Below are positions 1-9,407 of a stretch of 11,262 bases of DNA, one piece after another; position 1 is the first letter of the stretch; each line of letters opens with the position of its first letter. The stretch covers positions 1 to 11,262 of the forward strand of contig CASEQO010000065.1 of NCBI GenBank assembly GCA_949290035.1, written 5' to 3'. A program made the translations under genes and the position numbers. The DNA is from an uncultured Mycoplasmataceae bacterium (GTDB taxonomy: Bacteria > Bacillota_I > Bacilli_A > Mycoplasmatales > Mycoplasmoidaceae). The notes below the pieces were generated by a model. The model saw only the letters and a program-made list of their open reading frames with translations. It did not search any database and was not told where the DNA came from.

Positions 1-2
1 AA

Positions 3-107
3 AATAAAATAAGAGGAAAATCAATTTTATTGCATGCTATGCAAATACATACATTTTTATCTAATTTAATTTTTATATTATTTATATTCTCTCCATTTAT
101 ACATTAA
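3..107 (+). CDS. Possible 3' end of a plus-strand gene cut by the window edge
   Basis: One plus-strand frame is open from the window edge to a TAA at 105-107, giving about 34 residues that end in a hydrophobic tail (LIFILFIFSPFIH). No start codon context can be judged. The only support is indirect: a plus-strand intrinsic terminator lies about 75 bases downstream (181-204), and no minus-strand gene in view needs it. In DNA this AT-rich a short open frame may be chance. The family is not recognised, and this is a low-confidence call. Confidence 0.22.
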   Translation, partial: NKIRGKSILLHAMQIHTFLSNLIFILFIFSPFIH

Positions 108-146
108 ATTTAATAATAAATTAATAGAGTTAATTAGGCATTTATC

Positions 147-168
147 TTCATTAATCTCAATTAATGAA
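147..168. repeat. Perfect 9-bp inverted repeat (hairpin)
   Basis: TTCATTAAT at 147-155 and its exact reverse complement at 160-168 flank a 4-base loop (CTCA). No T-run follows on either strand, so it is not a classical terminator by itself. It sits just before the plus-strand terminator at 181-204 and may slow polymerase or protect a 3' end between convergent genes. Confidence 0.5.
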
Positions 169-180
169 ATTATCTTAAAT

Positions 181-204
181 ATAGGGATGTGTTCCCTATT
201 TTTT
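181..204 (+). terminator. Intrinsic terminator, plus strand
   Basis: A 7-bp stem (ATAGGGA at 181-187, TCCCTAT at 193-199) with a 5-base loop is followed on the plus strand by a run of six T at 199-204. On the minus strand the bases after the stem (ATTTAAGA) are a poor T-tract. The hairpin therefore mainly ends plus-strand transcription entering from the left edge, convergent to the minus-strand operon that stops at 291. Confidence 0.7.
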
Positions 205-290
205 ATTTCATATAATGTTTATTACTCAGCTTTATATATGGAAGTTGTATTTGTTATTACAAATAACCTGAATTAATAATTCTATTTATA

Positions 291-1220
291 TTAAATCCAC
301 ATCACATTTCTAATATTTTTACAATAATTACTAGCACTTCAAGTTAATGACTCATATTTTAATTGATTTTTAAATATAGGGATAATCATGTATAAAATAG
401 ATGATAATAATATTATTTGTATAGGTGTTTTAATTGATTCTTTTACTATTCTAGGAATTAAATAAAACATATAACCATATTTAATAAAATTAGGTGAGTT
501 GATTCCATCATGTAAATATTTGTAATACTCTATTGCTGATATTGTTCCTAATATAAAAGAAAATAAAATAGCATTTATAAAACAAATTAATGAAGCATAT
601 ATTATTAATTTCTCTCTACCTTTATTTTTTTTATAAGCAAAAATATTAAATATCTCAAACATAATAATAAATAATATTAAACAACTTATAACAATATATT
701 TATAAATATTAATAAATGATTTAGAATCAATTTTAGACACTCCTTCTCAACGTGAATTACTATTTATAAATCCACACATATATATTAAACATATTATGAA
801 AAATATATAAACAATAATCCTTGTAAAAATTAAATCAAAAACAATGGATTGTTTAGATTTTCTTATTATATATATTGAAGCAACTAACCCTGATAAAAAC
901 CCTAATAGTGGTTCTTGTATAGCAAATAATCAAAATCATAAACCACTAGGATTCATAAAATAACACATAGTATCAGTTAGAAATCCTACTAATAGTCCTA
1001 CAACAGGACCAAATAATCATCCAATAATCATTAGTGGAGTGTGGGCTATTGATATTGACATTCCAAACTCTGGAATTTTAATAGTAGCAAAATTCAATAT
1101 TAATCTAAGTCCAATCAATATTGAAATAATTGATATCATAAATACAGATTTAGTTAATTTTAATGGATAGAAAGGAAAAAAGAAATTTATGATCTTTTTT
1201 TCTTTATTTAAAAATTGCAT
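291..1220 (-). CDS. folT: ECF transporter S component, folate-type family (substrate-binding membrane subunit)
   Basis: A 309-aa very hydrophobic membrane protein. S components bind a vitamin and work with the shared EcfT and EcfA1/A2 modules to import it by ATP hydrolysis. The family signature is in the first third: LRLILNFATIKIPEFG near residues 38-53, then HTPLMIIGWLFGPVVGLL leading into a helix with an acidic end (GFLTDT). Two UGA codons are seen early on (1017-1019 and 747-749), and a third (339-341) lies near the end, followed by TGG and a TAA at 291-293. The C-terminal half adds more membrane helices, so the protein is longer than the usual ~180-200 aa S component. Its ATG overlaps the upstream gene's stop by one base (TAATG), indicating translational coupling. 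Folate is the family-level guess; riboflavin or another vitamin is not excluded. Confidence 0.75.
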
Positions 1221-2368
1221 TATTTTAAAATTCCAAGATCTTCAATTTCTTTTTTATATTTTTCATATAACATTTTTTCTAAATCTGTATTTCTAGTTGG
1301 CTTAAAAACATTATAAATAATTGGAAACATTATAAATGAAGCATCAACACATACTGAAACTATATTTAAATAAGTGAAAGCACTAAAAACATTTATTTTA
1401 TCTCATTGGTTTTGATTTAAATTTTTTACTTGCTCTAAATCAGTAAAGCCATAAACTATTGTAGTTATGTTTAATAACCCCATCATAAAAAGTAAATAAT
1501 ATATAAAATTATTTCCTCTTTCTATACCATATTTATAATTATCATTATAAATTGGTTTAAACATTGTGTATGCAAAATAAGTTAATAGTCCTGCTGTAAG
1601 TACTGGAAACATATAGTTAAATCAATTTCAATTATAATATATCTTATTACCTTTGTCTGTAATAGCTCCAACAATATCCATATTACTTATAGCTATTTGC
1701 ATTCCAATAATTGCAAATAATATCAATGATGCAATTAGTAATCAAAGAGCTGCAATTTTTTTAAATATAGGAATTATTTTAGGTTTTGTTTGATAGAAAT
1801 AATAATTACCTTTTCTATAATCTTCTGTAATTCTAGTAACTATTGCTTGTGCTATAAATTGTTGTTTAATAAGTTCTGGATTAGCATATGGATTGTTCAT
1901 ATTATTAAATTGGTTTTGATTATTTCCAAAATAGTTGTATGCTTGATTTTCATTAGATAAATTTTCTTGATCATTAATATTTGGAGAAACATTATCTAAG
2001 TTTTCAATTTTTTTTAATTTATCTTTATTTAATGAATATGTTTCAAAATCTCTATTAAAAGTATTTTTTATATAAACTTTTAAATAATTTAAATCATCTT
2101 TCATTTCATTTTCATTACTATAGTTTGATGCTTGGATGTTAGTTATTTTATCTTTTAAGAAAATATTAAATTTATCTATAAGATCATATAAATCATCATT
2201 TTTAGAATTTAAAATAAAATTAATTTGCATTACTAAAGATAAATGATCTTTAACTATTTTTAAAAAATCTTCTTTATTTAATCTTTGAACTAAATCATTA
2301 TTAGAAAGAATTATCTCTAAATGTTCTATAGCTTCTTTTTTTAACTTTTTAATTTCTTTAGTATCCAT
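1220..2368 (-). CDS. Membrane protein of unknown function, soluble N-terminal domain plus four helices
   Basis: A 382-aa protein I do not recognise. Residues 1-125 are charged and probably helical. Residues 127-171 are rich in Asn and Gln (for example NNQNQFNNMNNPYANPEL). Hydrophobic segments follow at about 205-229, 253-271, 288-308 and 325-355, and the tail is charged. UGA codons for Trp lie at 1742-1744, 1628-1630, 1622-1624 and 1403-1405. The start is the ATG at 2368: a GGAGGT ribosome-binding site ends four bases upstream, inside the last codons of the holA-like gene, and an in-frame TTG four codons earlier overlaps that site. The gene overlaps its upstream neighbour by 11 bases and its downstream neighbour by one. 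It is clearly co-expressed with a replication subunit and a vitamin transporter, which says little about its job. Confidence 0.8.
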
Positions 2369-3284
2369 TGACACCTCCAACTAAAAATAATCTAAAAGAA
2401 TTATCTAGGCTTAATAATCCTTTTTTATTATCTTTATCTAATTTTAACAAAATATTTAATAAATTATCAATCATAGATATAGAAATAGAATTTATTAATG
2501 ATATAAATTCATTTGCTTGAAAATCTTGTAACTTAAATTCTTCTTTTATATTTTTTTTATTTAAAAAATACATATGAATAGTTTTTAATTTAAAAAGATA
2601 ACTACAAAAATGAGAAAATATTTCTTCAATAGTCATTTTTCTATTTAATAAGTCATCGAATATTCTTATAGATTGATCATATTTTTGTCTTAAAAAAGAT
2701 GATATTAATTTAAATACAGAATTGTCTGAATATTCTATAACAACATTATCAATTATTTCTTTAGTTAATTCATTTGAATAACAAGATAGTTTTTTAATTT
2801 CATTAGAAATGATTCAAGGATCATTATTTAATTTATTTTTTAAATATGTAAGGATTTCACTATTATATTTAATAGAATTTTTTTTAAGTTCTTTTTCTAT
2901 ATATGATTGTGATGAATAATAATTTAATTTTGGTATTTCTTTTATTTCGTAATCAGATATTAATCATTTAGGTAAACTAGTTTTCTTATTAATCATATAT
3001 ATAAAAATATCTATATTTTGCTCAAAACTAATTTTATCAATAGCATCTATAAATTCTTTTTCTTCATCAGATTTAGATTTATCAAATATTTTTGGAAATA
3101 AAATTAATAGTTTATTGAATGTATGAAATAAAGATCTTTGAGTTAATAAATTTAATATTTCATTAAAATTAAATTCTTTATCTTCATTTTCAATTCACTT
3201 AAAAACTTTTGGTTTTTCTACTAAATCATTTTTATATTGATCAAATACAAATTTATATTCTTCTGATATATATATTTTTATCAT
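2358..3284 (-). CDS. holA: DNA polymerase III delta subunit-like protein (clamp-loader subunit)
   Basis: A 308-aa soluble protein. HolA is the clamp-loader subunit that opens the beta sliding clamp so it can be loaded onto primed DNA. The assignment rests on the layout of the C-terminal two thirds. NDPWIISNEIKKLSCYS is followed by LTKEIIDNVV, then NSVFKLISSFLRQKYDQSIR and IFDDLLNRKMTIEEIFSHF. This matches the delta-subunit pattern of 'xxEIxKL', a strand of the next domain, then 'xxFxLxxAxxxxDxxxALxxxxxLLxxxxxPxxIL'. The length is slightly below the usual 330-345 aa. UGA-Trp codons occur, for example at the DPW position. The start ATG follows AAGG about five bases upstream. It heads a three-gene operon. 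N-terminal similarity is weak, as is normal for this divergent family, so the call is by pattern only. Confidence 0.75.
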
Positions 3285-3562
3285 ACTTACCTTATTAATT
3301 ATTTTACAACTAAAAAATTTTTATTAATCTATCTTTTAAATTTTTTACTATAAATAAAAATTATTATTTTTTTATTGATATGTTCATCTAAATATTTTTT
3401 AATTATTCATATTTATATTAAAAATAAATATTTCTATAAATAAAAATTTTTAGATTTAAAAAATATTGGTTTTATATATTAGTGTAAGGCATTTATTAAA
3501 ATAATAGTTATACATTATTTATAAATAAATATTAATTATTTAATCTATTATTTTATATACAT

Positions 3563-3597
3563 AAAAAAACAAAAGTCAGTGGAGCGACCAACCGACT
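3563..3597 (-). terminator. Intrinsic terminator of the candidate small RNA
   Basis: On the minus strand AGTCGGTTGG (3597-3588) pairs with TCCACTGACT (3583-3574) around a TCGC loop. Seven pairs, including one G-T, are followed by one mismatch and two more pairs. The hairpin runs directly into TTTTGTTTTTTT (3573-3562). This is the strongest G+C-containing terminator in the window and sets the strand of the RNA. Confidence 0.75.
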
Positions 3598-3688
3598 AAA
3601 CAATAATTTGATTTATTCTTCACACTACCCTCACAGTTATCGCAAATGCGTGGCGAGGCTTTTACCAAAATTAAAAATAATTTTTCAT
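3563..3688 (-). ncRNA. Candidate structured small RNA, family not recognised
   Basis: Two blocks stand out from the surrounding DNA in G+C: 3574-3597 (14 of 24) and 3621-3660 (22 of 40). On the minus strand they are preceded by TATAAT at 3695-3700, which predicts a start near 3688, and end in a terminator hairpin at 3574-3597, giving an RNA of about 125 nt. The 5' block can fold with CCTCGC pairing to GTGAGG (3658-3653 with 3634-3629) around a small CGC-ATTT-GCG hairpin. It lacks the GGAAG loop of SRP RNA, the RNase P core GAGGAAAGTCC and the tRNA-like ends of tmRNA. It could be a free small RNA, possibly like the short stable RNAs reported from Mycoplasma, or a terminated leader of the holA operon about 280 bases downstream. 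Confidence 0.6.
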
Positions 3689-3694
3689 ATCTAT

Positions 3695-3700
3695 ATTATA
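3695..3700 (-). promoter_or_regulatory. -10 box (TATAAT) of the candidate small RNA
   Basis: A perfect TATAAT lies on the minus strand, 35 bases before the G+C-rich part of the RNA. No convincing -35 hexamer sits 17 bases further up; the bases near 3717-3722 read TGAACC. In DNA this AT-rich the box alone is weak evidence, but its position fits the terminator and island. Confidence 0.4.
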
Positions 3701-3833
3701 TACAAAAAATAAATATGGTTCATAATATCTATATCAAAATAATTTATCTAACATCAAAATAAGTATTTTATTTATCTTTATCATTATTTTAATTTCTAAT
3801 AATTTATACTAGAATAAAAATGAAATACTATTA

Positions 3834-4817
3834 TTAAATATACTCAACTTCATTTTTAATAGTGTTTAATCTAATCTTTGCTCCTATCTTTAATATATTC
3901 ATGGGGTGACAATGAGAACAATCGAATTTCATTAATACTGGAATTTTTTTATTTAAAAATTTTAGAAATAATGATTCATAGGTTTCATTTGATTGTTTTG
4001 GATCAAACCCTTCAATTTTACCTATAATCACTCCTGAAATTTTATCTAATATTTTAGAATTTTTTAAGAAAGCAAAATTTCTTTCACATTCATCAATTAA
4101 TTTTAATGAATCTTCAATAAATAAAATATCACCTTGTTTTATTTTAGGCATAAATTCTGTATTATAAATTGAGACTATAGTATTTAAATTACCACTAATT
4201 AATCTACCTTCAACAATACATTTATTTATAGATTCTAATTTATTAGACTTTAAAATTTTAGATGTATTTTCATTATAATCATTTCAATCAATTCTTTGAT
4301 CTGTTCAATAATCAGGATTGATTATCTTCTTATGGTTACCTATAACAAAATCTTTTATTTGTTTTATGTTTCAATTTCTAATATATTCTTGTTCATTTAT
4401 AGATGGTAATAATGCAGGTCCATAATAAATAGGTAATTTTGTTTTATTATATATAGCAAGAAGTATTGCTGTTGTATCTGAAAATCCCATGACCTTAGTT
4501 TTGTTTTTCTTTATTAAATCATAGTCTATGCATTCTAAAATAGAACTACTATTATATCCACCAATCATTGACATAAGTAAATCATTATTTTTTAATAAAT
4601 TATTAAATTCTTTAGCTCTTTGTTTAGGTGTTCCTGTAGTATAACCTATTGATTTGTTTCATAGATTACCTAAATTGACTTTGAAACCATTGTCTTCTAA
4701 AATCTTTTTTGATTCTAGAACTCTATTAGGAAATTTACTTCCTAAATCAGATGATGATGAAAAAATACCTATATTTATTTTCTTTTCTTTTAAATTATTA
4801 ACTATTGCCTTTTTCAT
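3834..4817 (-). CDS. S66-family serine carboxypeptidase (MccF/LD-carboxypeptidase-like)
   Basis: A 327-aa cytoplasmic protein without a signal peptide. The S66 family contains LdcA, which trims D-Ala from murein tetrapeptides, and MccF, which cleaves peptidyl-nucleotide toxins such as microcin C. The N-terminus has the family opening strand (INIGIFSSSS, residues 14-23). The nucleophile elbow is GGYNS with Ser90. The Ser-Glu-His triad is completed by Glu235 in LFIEDS and His302 in DCSHCHPM, followed by the typical IGAKIRL strand. All catalytic positions are present, so the enzyme should be active. The GGYNS form and length (MccF is about 344 aa) point to the MccF side. The ATG at 4817 has only a weak ribosome site; an ATG 16 bases upstream is out of frame and stops quickly. 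It lies 118 bases downstream of arcC, behind a terminator, so it is probably expressed separately. The substrate is unknown. Confidence 0.85.
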
Positions 4818-4887
4818 TTTCTATATCTTTCATTATTATTAATTTAAATATATAATATTTTGTTATTTTATTCTTAAATAATTAATT

Positions 4888-4929
4888 AAAAATGAGATGA
4901 TCTATAATTTTAGAATTCATCTCATTTTT
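4888..4929 (-). terminator. Terminator of the arcABC operon (symmetrical hairpin)
   Basis: A perfect 13-bp inverted repeat, AAAAATGAGATGA at 4888-4900 and TCATCTCATTTTT at 4917-4929, has a 16-base loop whose ends (TCTA/TAGA) extend the pairing. Because the arms begin with A and end with T, it can act on both strands. It starts six bases after the arcC stop and separates the arginine operon from the S66 peptidase gene. Confidence 0.85.
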
Positions 4930-4935
4930 ATATAT

Positions 4936-5847
4936 TTAATATATTAATGTTCCAGATAAGCCTTCAACTGCCTCTTCTACTTTTTCTAAATTTGCTATGA
5001 TAGCTTTTCTAGAACCTTTTTTAGCTTCAACAAACGCAATAGCAGCTAATACTTTTTCATACATACTACCTTTTGCAAAGTGTCCTTGTTCTAAGTATTC
5101 TTTTAATTCTTTACTATCAATAGATTTTAAATCTTCTTGATTTTCTTTATTATAGTTAATAGAAACATAATCTACACTTGTAAGTATGATAAATGTATCT
5201 GCATTTACATCATTTGCTATTTTAGATAAAGCACAATCTTTATCAATAACAGCATCAACTCCTTTATATTCAATACCATCAAATATTACAGGAATTCCTC
5301 CTCCCCCACCAACTATAACTACATTTCCTAAATTAATATTTTTTTTGATTGTATTAATTCCTAATATAGATTGTGGTAATGGACTTGGAACTACTTTTCT
5401 ATATCCTCTTCCAGAATCTTCTTTTATAGTTGAACCTGGATTAGCTTGAATAGCTTCCTGTTCAGTTTTATAAAAACTACCTATAGGTTTCGTTGGATTA
5501 TCAAATGCTGGATCATTTTGATCTACTAGTGTTTCTGTTAAAAAATATAATACATCTTTATCTATATTATTTTTTTTAAATTCATTTAAAATTGATGTCA
5601 TTAAATGATATCCAATATATCCTTGGCTCATTGCTCCTGATTCAGGGAATGGCATTTGGATATTAGAATCACTAAATGAATTATATATCATTCCTACTTG
5701 TGGACCATTACCATGTCCAACTATAACATTGTGTCCTTTAGCAACTAATGAAGCTATTTTTTGAGCAGGAATTTTTACTAATTCTTTTTGCTCTTGAACA
5801 TTTTTTCCTAGAGCATTACCTCCAAGAGCAATTACTATTTTTGACAT
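4936..5847 (-). CDS. arcC: Carbamate kinase
   Basis: A 303-aa cytoplasmic enzyme, close to the usual 310 aa. It transfers the phosphate of carbamoyl phosphate to ADP, giving ATP and carbamate, which decays to ammonia and CO2. This is the energy-yielding last step of arginine breakdown. Visible family motifs are IALGGNALG (residues 6-14), the substrate loop GHGNGPQVG (44-52), the glycine-rich GGGGGIPVIFDG (180-191) and AVIDKDCALSKIAND (199-213). There are no internal stops even under the standard code. It follows arcB after five bases, with a modest AGGA site inside the last arcB codons, so it is translated from the same message. The arc terminator follows within a few bases. Confidence 0.97.
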   Translation of the reverse strand: MSKIVIALGGNALGKNVQEQKELVKIPAQKIASLVAKGHNVIVGHGNGPQVGMIYNSFSDSNIQMPFPESGAMSQGYIGYHLMTSILNEFKKNNIDKDVLYFLTETLVDQNDPAFDNPTKPIGSFYKTEQEAIQANPGSTIKEDSGRGYRKVVPSPLPQSILGINTIKKNINLGNVVIVGGGGGIPVIFDGIEYKGVDAVIDKDCALSKIANDVNADTFIILTSVDYVSINYNKENQEDLKSIDSKELKEYLEQGHFAKGSMYEKVLAAIAFVEAKKGSRKAIIANLEKVEEAVEGLSGTLIY

Positions 5848-5852
5848 ATATA

Positions 5853-6881
5853 TTAGTATCCTATTGTTGCTAACATAATTGCTTTAATTGAATGCATTCT
5901 GTTTTCTGCTTCATCAAATGCTTTATTATATTTAGATTGGAAAACTTCATCAGTTACTTCCATAGCTCCAGTTTTTACTACTGGGAATTTTGCTCCAAAT
6001 TTAGCAGCAATTTCTTTTGAAAATTCAGTATGGTCATCATGGAAAGCAGGTAAACAATGTAAGAACATAACTGAAGGTTTTGCTGCTTTAATCATAGCCA
6101 TATCTACTTGAAAGTTTTGTAATTCATTAATTCTTGATTCAAATAATTCAAATGGTTCGCCTAATGAAACTCAAACATCAGTATAAATTACATCAGCGTC
6201 TTTTGCTGCTTCTAATTTATTTGTACTAAATGATAATGATCCCCCATTTAGTTCAAATAATTTTTTACATTTATCAATAACATCTTTTCTAACTTCTTTT
6301 TGATATGATTGTGGTCCACATAACACTATATGCATTCCTGTAAATGCTGCACCAATTAAACATGAATGGCCCATATTATTTTTAAAGTCACCTATGAAAA
6401 CCATTTTTTTACCTTTTAGGTCACCTAATTTTTCTTTCATTGTCATAAAGTCTGCAATGATTTGAGTAGGGTGTTCATCATCTGTTAATCCGTTTCAAAC
6501 TGGAACTCCAGAATATTTTGCTAAAGCATCTACATCAGCTTGAGCAAACCCTCTAAATTCAATTCCATCATAAAATCTACCTAATACTTTTGCAGTATCT
6601 TCAATAGATTCTTTTTTACCAAAATTAGATCCTTGAGGTCCAATATAAGTAACTGACATTCCTAAATCAGCTGCAGCTACTTCAAAAGCACATCTTGTTC
6701 TTGTAGAGTCTTTTTGAAACATAATAGCAATGTTTTTACCTACAAGTGGTCTATTATTGATATGTAATCCTTGATATTTTGATTTTTTTAAATCAATTGA
6801 TAAATCAATTAAATAATTAACTTCATCTGTTGTGAAATTTAATAATGAGTCTAAACTTCTTCCTTTTAAATTTACTGGCAT
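5853..6881 (-). CDS. arcB: Ornithine carbamoyltransferase, catabolic
   Basis: A 342-aa cytoplasmic enzyme. In this operon it runs from citrulline and phosphate to ornithine and carbamoyl phosphate. The carbamoyl-phosphate site is STRTR at 59-63 with HPTQ at 137-140. The ornithine side has NN at 168-169 ([10 protein letters not shown]) and HCLPAFHDD at 275-283. The family's DxxxSMG loop reads DVWVSLG at 235-241, with Leu240 in place of the almost invariant Met. UGA-Trp codons are at 6495-6497 (Trp129) and in the DVWVS loop, a position that is Trp in E. coli OTC, which supports the code assignment. The ATG follows AGGAGA (6894-6889) and lies 20 bases after the arcA stop. Confidence 0.97.
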
Positions 6882-6901
6882 AATATTTTCTCCTTATTAT
6901 T

Positions 6902-8107
<1,206 letters not shown>

Positions 8108-8158
8108 ATTAACCTTCCTAAATTATTTTACACTTCTATTGTAATACTATTTATTATT

Positions 8159-8188
8159 AATATATACAATTTATTACTTGCTTAACAA
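8159..8188 (-). promoter_or_regulatory. arcA: Candidate promoter of arcABC
   Basis: On the minus strand TTGTTA (8188-8183) and TATATT (8164-8159) are 18 bases apart, leaving a leader of roughly 45 bases before the arcA ribosome site. A second possible -10 (TACAAT, 8143-8138) lies closer to the gene. No recognisable arginine-repressor operator was seen. Confidence 0.35.
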
Positions 8189-8218
8189 GATATTTAAATA
8201 TATTTTTTAATGAAAAAA

Positions 8219-8258
8219 TTAGATAAAATTTTTGCATGAAAGCTAATATTTTATCTAA
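8219..8258 (-). terminator. Terminator after the leucine-rich-repeat protein gene
   Basis: A perfect 11-bp stem (TTAGATAAAAT at 8219-8229, ATTTTATCTAA at 8248-8258) is followed on the minus strand by TTTTTT. The upstream arm overlaps the last two codons and the TAA (8253-8251) of the gene, so coding end and terminator share sequence. It insulates the surface-protein pair from arcA. Confidence 0.8.
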
Positions 8259-9405
8259 ATATATTTCTATTATTAATTTTTACTTGATTATACTTTTCTA
8301 ATAAACTTTGATTAAGTCCTTTATTTTCCCAAAATGACTTACTAATATATCCATTCATTTTAAAATTGCTTTCATTTAAAACATTTATACCATCAAACAA
8401 AATATCGTTTTTTTCTTCAAAAACTACCATACAATAAAATAAATTCAAAGATAACTTATCAAAATTATTATTGCCAATCAGTTTTGTTTTGCTATTGAAA
8501 TAACCTACAAATGAATTATCATTAAATGAAAAAGAGTTATTAACATTTTGAAATAAATTATTTGTTCATGCTGATAACATAAAATTTAAACATCAAAAAT
8601 TATTTAAATTTTTAGAATCACAAAAAACTTCTTCATTAAATATTATTATTGTCTTTCAATTTCCAACAATGCTGAATGATTTAATATTAGAGTTTTTAAA
8701 TGATTGATAACCTATATATGTGGAACTAGATGAATATAGATTTATATTATCTTGAAGAATTTTACAATTTAAAAAAGCCTTATCTCCAATTGAAGAAATT
8801 TTAAAATCTTTTGAGAAAGATATCAAATTAACATTTTTAAAAATTATTTCATCATAAAAATTTTTATATATTGATGTAGGTACATTATTAAAATTATTTA
8901 ATTTAACTTCACCTGTATTATTTCTGTCTGAAATTGTATATGCTGTGTTTCTAAAATTTAAATTTTGATAAAGGATATTATTTTCAATAAATAAACAATT
9001 GTTATTATAGGATTTTACCTTTATTAAATTAATTGTGTATCAATCCATTTTGTTGTTGTTATCATCATATATTCTTAAATAACTTGGTAATTCAATATAT
9101 TTAATGTTTTTATTAATATTATTGAATGCATCAATATCAATATATTCATAATTTAAAAATTCATTATAATCTAAAAAATCTTTATCTTCTCATATTCCAC
9201 TTTGAGCAAAGTTATTTTTAACAATCTCATTGGTTAATCTATTTTTCTTTTCATCTTCGTCATTATTAATTTCGTTTTTTAAAGAATTGTCTTCGCTTTT
9301 ATTTTTAGAAATTATATAACTCATTAAAAAATAAATACCTGTTGAAACAATAGAAAGAGATACTATAGAGGCAATTAATATTCCAATTATTTTACACTTT
9401 TTCAT
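8251..9405 (-). CDS. Membrane-anchored BspA-like leucine-rich-repeat surface protein
   Basis: A 384-aa protein. Residues 5-32 form one hydrophobic segment after MKKCK, acting as an uncleaved anchor or signal; a charged linker follows to about residue 70, and the rest would lie outside the cell. The core resembles BspA-type leucine-rich repeats (LRR_5): ISSIGDKAFLNCKIL at 203-217, YIGYQSFKNSNIKSFSI at 230-246, and weaker units (EEVFCDSKNLNNF, NSFVGYF) to about 303. Such repeats often mediate adhesion or host contact. They are degenerate here and only two units are clear. Trp is mostly UGA, with one TGG at 8328-8330. There is no lipobox cysteine after the hydrophobic segment. The start lies two bases after the upstream gene's stop with only a weak GAGA site, so translation is probably coupled. 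Confidence 0.72.
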
Positions 9406-9407
9406 TA

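Larger units (their letters stand above)
3285..3833. other. 549-base intergenic region without a protein gene
   Basis: Apart from the candidate RNA (3563-3688) and its terminator, this stretch is extremely AT-rich and has no open frame worth calling on either strand. A 15-bp sequence (CTATAAATAAAAATT, plus strand) occurs twice, at 3348-3362 and 3434-3448, between the RNA and the holA-like gene. ATCAAAATAA occurs twice exactly 20 bases apart, at 3733-3742 and 3753-3762, just upstream of the RNA's promoter-like box. Both pairs could be chance in this composition. The promoter of the holA operon must lie in 3285-3560, but no box stands out. Confidence 0.6.

Noticed and set aside
248..265. 7-bp hairpin after the S component gene as its terminator
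   Set aside because: The stem is almost all A-T and no T-run follows on the minus strand, so it is too weak to call.
339..740. Separate 133-aa membrane protein starting at a GTG
   Set aside because: It is in frame with the ECF S component through a UGA-Trp at 747-749 and continues past a UGA at 339-341 to a TAA at 291-293; one gene, not two.
2366..2380. TTG at 2380 as start of the four-helix membrane protein
   Set aside because: The GGAGGT ribosome-binding site (2377-2372) overlaps the first codons of that reading and is well spaced for the ATG at 2368.
3348..3448. Two copies of a 15-bp AT-only-like sequence as a mobile-element or origin repeat
   Set aside because: Only two copies, very low complexity, and no transposase, target duplication or DnaA-box pattern nearby.
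3563..3688. SRP RNA, RNase P RNA, tmRNA, T-box or CRISPR tracrRNA
   Set aside because: No GGAAG loop, no GAGGAAAGTCC core, no tRNA-like ends, no AGGGTGG T-box motif, and no cas gene or repeat array nearby.
4654..4842. Plus-strand open frame of 62 aa
   Set aside because: It lies antisense within the S66 peptidase gene, whose catalytic motifs are intact; no ribosome site or recognisable product.
5186..5449. Plus-strand open frame of 87 aa
   Set aside because: Antisense shadow of arcC; low-complexity proline/serine content reflects the reverse of carbamate kinase codons.
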